A DNA stretch of 64,000 nt from Seriola aureovittata. Taxonomy: Eukaryota; Chordata; Actinopteri; Carangiformes; Carangidae. Below the pieces are notes generated by a model. It saw only the letters and a list, made by a program, of their open reading frames with translations, was not told where the DNA came from and did not search any database. The stretch covers positions 16,947,501-17,011,500 of the forward strand of contig NC_079382.1 in assembly GCF_021018895.1 (NCBI RefSeq). Reading direction: 5' to 3'. Within the stretch, counting starts at the first letter, position 1. Each line of letters starts with the position of its first letter. The translations under genes were made by a program, and so were the position numbers. Positions 58,394 to 64,000 of this stretch are shown in pieces.

Positions 58394-59289
58394 TTATTTT
58401 TTAACATTAGTTCATGTATTTCTGTCATCATGTTGGAGGAATGACTGGTTGGTTGAACTTTTCATTAGTTGTCATTGGTTGTTCTTAGACATTAAACAAA
58501 GATTTTGATATAAGTTGGTAGGAGATTTATAATGGGGGCAATTTCATAAATGTGGTGTATTGTCAAGTAAAACAAACTTATTTTAAGTTATTCTAAATGA
58601 ACATGTTGGACTGTGTTCCCAAGTTATTCCTGTGTTGCTCCCTTTGCAATTACAATTTCCACCTTAAACAGAATCCACACACTTTATCCCTGTAATACAA
58701 CACCATTCAGTCTGGATTTGGTAAGATAAAGTCCCACCCTTGTTTTTGTTGTGGGGGAAACTGGAGAAACATGGAAGAGAGGAGGTGGGACAGAGAAGGG
58801 GAAAAAAAGGGTCTGTGGAGGTGGGGAGTTGGGCAGGAGAAGGAAGAGAGGGGAGAAGGAGGGAGAGAGAAAGGGGGAGGGTTTGATAAACGTTGTGTTG
58901 CTTTGTTTAGGTTACTGGGCCATAAATTCCAAGGAAAGGGAGGGATGGGGACGAGAAGAGTGGAGTGAGATAAAATAACTGTTAGGAGAAGCTTGGAGTG
59001 GAGAAAAGGAGGGAGTCATACTTGGATATGTTTGGAGAAAAAGGAAGGAGCAATGAGAGGAGACGAAAGGAGAGGAGAGGGGAGTTTGTTTGACTAAACT
59101 GACTGATTTCGCTTGACTCCACCAGACACGGTGGAGTCTGCATAGTATCAACAATGCAGGGGATGGTGTGTGCATTAGTGTGTGTGTGTAGAGAGTATCA
59201 GCTTTACAGAAAAATCAAACACCTTCACATTACATCACACTGTTTTGAATGTATAGATGGGAATGTGCTGTTGGAGTCACAGGAAAATG

Positions 59290-59726
59290 ATAAAAGCAAG
59301 GACCCTGAACTTGATGGAATGGTTGAATGTACCATGGACTACATTAACTTCTGTATGGACACTGTAATACCAGCAAAGACTGTACACTGCTTTCCAAATA
59401 ACAAACCCTGGATCACCAGTAACATCAAGACCCACCTCAACCAGAAAAAGGAGGCCTTCAGGAATGGAGACAGGGAGAAGCTGAGGTGTGTGCAACATGA
59501 GCTGAAGAGGAGATTAAAGCAGGTGAAGGAGGACTACAAAAAGAAAGTAGAGAGGAAGCTGCAGCACAACAACACCAGAGAGGTGTGGAAGGGGATGAGG
59601 ACCATCGCTGGCTGTAAAGAGAAGAACAGCCAGGCAACATCAGGTGATGTGGACAAGGCCAATGAGTTCAAGCTGTTCAACAACAGGTGTGACACAGTCT
59701 CACCTGTTCTCTCTCCCACTGCTTAA
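59290..59726 (+). pseudogene. LINE ORF2 remnant: endonuclease-RT linker
   Basis: The open frame runs to a stop at 59724-59726. The part from DPELDGMVECTMDYINFCMD onward resembles the linker between the endonuclease and RT domains of L2/CR1-like LINEs, with the diagnostic NKPWIT motif. The open frame extends upstream through a GT-rich stretch that is not part of the element. No endonuclease domain is present, so the copy is 5'-truncated. Confidence 0.8.
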
Positions 59727-59894
59727 GCTGCAGCTTCTCCTACAGTATCTCCTCCACAACCTGACACTGCAGCTGCAACTCCCTCCACACCGGGGTCAAG
59801 TCTCCTGTCCTTTACAATGGAGGAGGTGAGGGCGCAGCTCAAGAGGCTACGTCCTGGAAAGGCAACAGGCTGGCTGAGCCTCTCCAGCGGCTGA

Positions 59895-60747
59895 GATCAA
59901 TGACTACAGACCGATGGCCCTCACATCTCACATCATGAAGACCCTGGAGCGGCTGCTTTTCCCCCTTCTGAAGCCACATGTTGAACATGCGCTAGACCCC
60001 CTACAGTTCATATTGGACTGGATGATGACATCTAGAAATACTCGGACAGCTATTGTGGCGCATATCAGGAACGTGCAGGAAGAGGAGTACAGGGATCTGA
60101 CGATGGCCTTCACTGAATGGAGCGACAAGAACTGCCTCCTTCTGAACACCTCCAAGACCAAGGAGATGGCCATGGACTTTGGGAGGTCTAGGCCCACCCT
60201 TCAGCCAGTCAACATTCGAGGGAAGGACATTGAAGTGGTGCGCACTTATAAATACCTAGGTGTGCACCTGGACAGTAAACTGGACTGGTCCCTGAACACG
60301 AATGCCATCTACCTGAAAGGGCAGAGCCAGCTCTTTTTCCTCAGGAGGCTCAGGTCCTTTGACGTCTGCAGTGAAATGCTGCACATGTTTTATCAGTCAG
60401 TGGTGGCCAGTGTACTCTTTTATGCTGCAGTCTGCTGGGGTGGCAGCATGTCCGACATGAAAACAAAGAGACTGGACAAGCTGGTCAAAAAGGCTGGGTC
60501 TGTGCTTGGCAGGAGTGTGGACTCACTCAGGACTGTTGTGGAGTGACACATGCAATGTAAGATGGAGGCCGTCTTAAACAACACCAACCTCCCTCTCCAA
60601 AACATTCTGGCAGGACAGAGAAGCAGCTACAGGTGCAGCAAACGTCTCATCTCACTGCGCTGCAGAACAGAGAGGTTCAGGCGTTCCTTTGCTCCCACTG
60701 CCATCAGGCCATACAACACCTCAGCCAAAGGAAGTGGACTAATCTAA
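59895..60747 (+). pseudogene. LINE ORF2 remnant: reverse transcriptase with catalytic core deleted
   Basis: The segment begins with DYRPMALTS, the start of the RT fingers. Shortly after LLKPHVEHALDPLQF it jumps to sequence corresponding to a point past the catalytic loop (AIVAHI, then YRDLTMAFTEWSDKN). The YADD/FADD catalytic motif and the palm around it are missing. A TGA at 60544-60546 interrupts the same frame, which then continues as HMQCKMEAVLNNTN and FRRSFAPTAIRPYN up to 60747. The copy cannot encode an active polymerase. Confidence 0.82.
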
Positions 60748-60773
60748 TTATTATTGTTTATTTATTATTAACT

Positions 60774-60774
60774 G

Positions 60775-60814
<40 letters not shown>

Positions 60815-60824
60815 CATTATTATC
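60774..60824. repeat. (TTA)n array within the LINE 3' region
   Basis: There are about thirteen ATT units with one C change, between the end of the LINE frame and its tail. Confidence 0.93.
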
Positions 60825-61662
60825 AACAATGAGCTAATGGACACATGAATTTCCCCTAGGGGATAAATAAATTATCTATCTTTCTATCTATTAAGAATCT
60901 CGGGACTCCCTCCCAATGAAAACATCACACGATTTTCCTGGTTCACATATTGCTCTACAGCTGTGTGGCCACTGGGAATTTCACTGCACTGCTTTCTTAT
61001 CTCTTCCAGTGGAAAGGACACACTGTATGCACTGTTTGCAGCTCTCTAATCAGGGTAGCAGAACTCATGGTCAGGGTTTCCCACAAGCACTTATTCAGTG
61101 ATGCTCACTTAAAAGCACAAGTGCCCTGGGGAGTTATAGTCTCAGTAGGTGTTCCAACCCTACAATCTAAGGAAACCGTGAAAAAAACGATTGCTTAGTT
61201 TCATGAATGCAGAGAAATAAATCTGAGCGGCTGGGTGTTTGGACTGTATGGGGTTGCAGAGCAGCAGGCAGCACAGGCCCCTCTGTAAGTTTAAGCTGTT
61301 GGTGGTGCAGCGTATTTGAATTTTGATGTAGGCCAGTAACACACTGTGATGTTTACATATCGTTTGGGACCTCTTCTTTATCCCTGAGAAGTAGCAGTTC
61401 AGTTATAATGCCCCATTCAAGACTACAAGGCATAATAGAGAAGGATAGGCTTACATTGTTAAGTTTGTCTTTACTAATATACTCACATGCCTCAAATGTG
61501 TATTTTTGGTAGCTGTAATCATTCCTCCTCTCATGGCCATCAAGAGAAGTGTGACTCCAATGGAAGAGATAAGCTACAATATCTACAGTCCTTGTTCTGT
61601 GCAAAAACGCATTGTCTTCAGCTCAGGTGAAGCCTAAGGTGAGCCATGGTGGAGCGATTAGT

Positions 61663-61826
61663 TAGGGATAGGAACTGATAAGATTTTGTTGGAACCAAAA
61701 ACAGGCCTACACAAGTTTTCAGCATCAACACAGCTGTTTTTCTTTTAGTCTGAACACAGTGTAGAAAAAGTATGAAACTTTTGGAGCCAGTTCTCAACTG
61801 GAACCTGTTCTCAATTCCCATCCCTA
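61663..61826. mobile_element. 164-bp MITE with TAGGGAT termini
   Basis: The left end TAGGGATAGGAACTGA and the inverted right end TAGGGATGGGAATTGA match at 14 of 16 bases. GGAGCCAGTTCTCAACTGG and GGAACCTGTTCTCAATTCC resemble a fish repeat family known for 'gagaaccggttcc'. No convincing target duplication remains. Coding capacity is absent. Confidence 0.65.
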
Positions 61827-63291
61827 GTGATCGTACACCAAAGGAGGGATTTTGTACTACAAAGACTTGACTTGAGATAACCACTTGGTCTGAATAACTC
61901 AGGCTGCTTAGACTTTGCTTACTCTTCAGACTTTTAGCACAGACTCCTGCCGATTTTCTTCACAACCAGAATAAGTATGTGTTTAAGGCAATCTCCATTT
62001 TCTACAGCAAGGTTTTCAATTGGCTTAATTTTTTCTCAAATCTTAGATACATACTTAAAGTAGTTTAAGTGATATAAAACACAGAAGAGAGGTATATCTT
62101 CAAATTTAAAAAAAACTGTGACCAGCAAATAGTAGTCTGCAATATTTTGGGCTCATAAATGATGATCACGATGTAAGTGATTATTCAATAATCAAATTTG
62201 CGGTCAGTTAATTAGCGATCAATAACTTGGTTAACTGACTGACTGTTTCATTACTTTTAATGAAAATTGAACTTTAAAGTTAAACAAAGAGTTAAAGGTT
62301 ATTGCTGGAGGATATTGAATAATGATTGCAGATAGCTAAGGTTAATGATCCTCACATATTTTCTAGCTACTTACATATTCATACAAATAATTTTTTTCTT
62401 TGGAATTGACAAGACAATATTATATGCAACACTATATTCACATATTAATAATGCTCTCCTGTAATTACTCTAATGTTAAACTTGCTACTTAGATTCAAAT
62501 ATATGACTTTTTCTCAGACAGTGTTTCCGATATCAAGGCTGAGACGGACCAACCAGAAATCTGACAGACAGACAGATGTTCAACATTTAAATGTCTGTCT
62601 CCAAACTCCCACACACCGCCTGTCTGTTAGAGTGATTGACTGTAGGTGCGTATACATGTGCTTGATCGCTGTCAGACTGACCATGTGTCTGCAGTCATCT
62701 AGTCATCTGCAGACAGGAGGGACACACACAGGCTAGATGGCAGCAGGCAGGCAGACAGACACAGATTAGGATGGCAGACAGACAGATAAAAAAAAAACAA
62801 AAAAAAACACTGTGTAACATCATTTAGAGGAAAAAGATAGAGCTCTGGAATATCTGCTAGAAGATTTAAATCTCTGCTCACACAGACAGACGGAGCACTA
62901 GCACTGTGGTGATGTGAAGATACATAGTCAGGGATGGAGATGATAATCTTAATGGACTGGTCATCTGTCTGTAAGCCCTTGATTCTTTCTCACTCACACA
63001 CACTCACACTCACACACACACACACACACACAAACACGAGGGTTTATATATATCTCGAAAGCTTTCTACTGCTCTTGAACTGAAATCAGCTTTAAGAGGA
63101 CAGGAGAGCGGAGTTGTCGGAAAGGAATGTAAGGACAGTAAAAATAGTGCCTCTGTCTTTTTGATATGAGTATATACACACATGGCTGAGAGTGACTGCT
63201 GCAGAACGTCCTCTGGGATTTTATCATGAGGCTACACACAGAGATCAGGAATGAGACTTTCTGTGGTATACTGCTCATGGATTGCTTACGG

Positions 63292-63292
<1 letters not shown>

Positions 63293-63338
<46 letters not shown>

Positions 63339-63355
63339 TGCGTGTGTGTGTGTTG
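63293..63355. repeat. (GT)n array
   Basis: It is 43 pure bp, then TTTGTGCG and another GT block. Confidence 0.95.
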
Positions 63356-63425
63356 CAGCTTCATGACGGATGTCTTCTTAACTGTACTAATGTAAACCAC
63401 TTTAGCCACTGCCCATAGCTACACA

Positions 63426-63476
63426 CACAGGCACGGACACACAGGCACGGACACACAGGCACGGACACACAGGCAC

Positions 63477-63482
<6 letters not shown>
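63426..63482. repeat. 14-bp minisatellite, four units
   Basis: The unit CACAGGCACGGACA repeats exactly four times (GGCACGG at 63430, 63444, 63458 and 63472) and then runs into a CA array. Confidence 0.95.
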
Positions 63483-63548
<66 letters not shown>

Positions 63549-63555
63549 ACACACG
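63481..63555. repeat. (CA)n array
   Basis: It is 75 bp with three TA interruptions. Confidence 0.95.
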
Positions 63556-64000
63556 CATAAGAGCCCTTTGGCCATGTATATCCAGTCCACCCAAAATCTA
63601 ACACAATTCAATTCAACATACAGTACAAATACTGTGTACCCTATGGCACAGCCTGACTTGCACCTCACTAGAAATGTGACCCATATTGTGGTGACGAAGA
63701 CCGCAACAACTGTGATTGGTCAGCTTGGTAGCACATCTCGTCCTTGTCCATGTAGCCCTAACCCTCTTATACAGAGATCCCGCTATATCGCCATTAAGAT
63801 GACCCCTTGTTATGCCATGTTTACAGTCAACCCACCATGCCAGCCCTCACTTTCACGAAAGGCTCTATGTTGATCCTATGCAGAAGTATAAACCAGGCTT
63901 TACCTGTCCTGTCCTGTCCTGATTCAACTTTTAAGGGGTTTCAATTGAAGTTTGACTTTGAATTTACAGAAAGACAAGTTAAATCTCAGCCTATCCTTTA

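Larger units (their letters stand above)
51423..59280 (-). other. ptprk: ptprk intron 1, distal part
   Basis: The first 150 bases belong to an AGTA-rich repeat interrupted by the adjacent hAT element. A degenerate repeat beginning 'cctttatttatccaggg' lies at about 56177-56360 and an AT-rich element at about 58190-58393. Purine-rich tracts lie at about 57780-57870 and 58770-58890. I see no exon, and nothing nameable at 52000-52640, 52800-55700 or 56370-57250. Confidence 0.7.
59290..60895 (+). mobile_element. 5'-truncated, internally deleted L2/Maui-like LINE
   Basis: On the + strand, antisense to ptprk, there is a decayed non-LTR retrotransposon. From about 59300 it encodes the endonuclease-RT linker (NNKPWITSNIKTHL, then KKEAFRNGDREKLR and VWKGMRTIAGCK). 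At about 59898 follows reverse-transcriptase motif NDYRPMALTSHIMKTLERLL. The RT thumb is at about 60110-60540 (LLLNTSKTKEM, YKYLGVHLD, FLRRLRSF). The 3' end is a TTA repeat, then TTTCCCCTAGGGGATAAATAAA and a (TATCTATC)-type tail, which is typical of fish L2-class LINEs. The 5' boundary is approximate, and I could not assign a target duplication. Confidence 0.85.
1..64000 (-). other. ptprk: ptprk gene body (partial; ectodomain exons and introns)
   Basis: The whole window lies inside one minus-strand gene. Nine exons at 1781-26954 join into 354 codons without a stop, giving MAM, Ig and one fibronectin III domain in that order. The Ig part (for example RRNGEDIPVAQTKNINHRRF and DLYRCVTQSERGSGVSNF) agrees almost residue for residue with the PTPRK sequence I know and clearly less well with PTPRM, PTPRT or PTPRU. 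Members of this family are single-pass cell-adhesion receptors. The MAM and Ig domains drive homophilic binding at cell contacts, and the cytoplasmic half carries two phosphatase domains. Neither the start exon nor the membrane and catalytic exons are in the window. Whether this is a single fish copy or one of two duplicates cannot be told from here. Confidence 0.93.
60895..64000 (-). other. ptprk: ptprk intron 1, far end of window
   Basis: It contains a 164-bp inverted-repeat element at 61663-61826, GACA-type tetranucleotide runs near 62561-62577 and 62740-62790, a 14-bp minisatellite and GT/CA arrays after 63000. I could not find a signal-peptide exon or a CpG-rich promoter, so the gene's first exon is probably further right. 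Confidence 0.65.

Noticed and set aside
59154..59290. N-terminal extension of the LINE frame
   Set aside because: It is encoded by GT-rich and unrelated flanking sequence that happens to be open. It has no LINE similarity.
63426..63482. Regular direct repeats that might suggest a CRISPR array
   Set aside because: The 14-bp units are contiguous without spacers and merge into a CA array in a vertebrate genome.
26955..64000. Search for ptprk exon 1 (signal peptide) on the minus strand
   Set aside because: No ATG-led hydrophobic stretch followed by a suitable phase-1 donor in CpG-rich sequence was recognised. The exon is presumed to be to the right of the window.
1..64000. A previously undescribed multi-gene system
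   Set aside because: Beyond ptprk exons and transposon remnants no coding sequence can be supported on either strand. The window is intronic.

Overview
This window is vertebrate nuclear DNA and almost certainly comes from a ray-finned, probably percomorph, fish. The evidence is a split, intron-rich tyrosine phosphatase gene, dozens of (CA)n/(GT)n arrays, and interspersed repeats of types known from teleosts (an L2/Maui-like LINE with an (ATCT)n-type tail, hAT-type elements starting TAGGGCTG, AGTA-rich and AAGTC-rich repeats). There are no bacterial genes, operons or CRISPR arrays.

Only one host gene can be supported. It is ptprk (receptor-type tyrosine phosphatase kappa, type IIB family), on the minus strand. 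Nine coding exons lie between 26954 and 1781. They encode 354 codons of ectodomain in one open frame with canonical GT-AG splice sites: the MAM domain (exons 2, 3a, 3b, 3c, 4), the Ig domain (exons 5, 6) and the first fibronectin III repeat (exons 7a, 7b). The signal-peptide exon should lie to the right of the window. The later FN3 repeats, transmembrane segment and two phosphatase domains should lie to the left. From 26955 to 64000 the window is intron 1, with no recognisable exon.

The most interesting host observation is the gene structure. Exons 2, 4, 5 and 6 have the sizes I recall for mammalian type IIB phosphatase genes (123, 82, 116 and 175 bp). The recalled 272-bp exon 3 is here 161+52+59 bp, and the recalled 294-bp exon 7 is 113+181 bp. 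Both sums are exact, so three extra introns interrupt otherwise unchanged coding units. One of them is only 81 bp long and is bounded by a 10-bp direct repeat, a possible footprint of intron gain.

The introns hold the mobile DNA. There is a hAT-type element with an exact palindromic 8-bp target duplication (36537-37241). A CpG-rich hAT-type element at 50772-51414 keeps a BED zinc-finger frame but no transposase core. A dead LINE fragment lies at about 59290-60895. Several small inverted-repeat elements and tRNA-derived SINE-like fragments are present. There are also many microsatellites, including four GAGAA or GGAGA pentamer arrays that all read as pyrimidine repeats in the ptprk pre-mRNA. 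I found no new multi-gene system. The candidates for follow-up are the extra introns and the BED-bearing hAT remnant.
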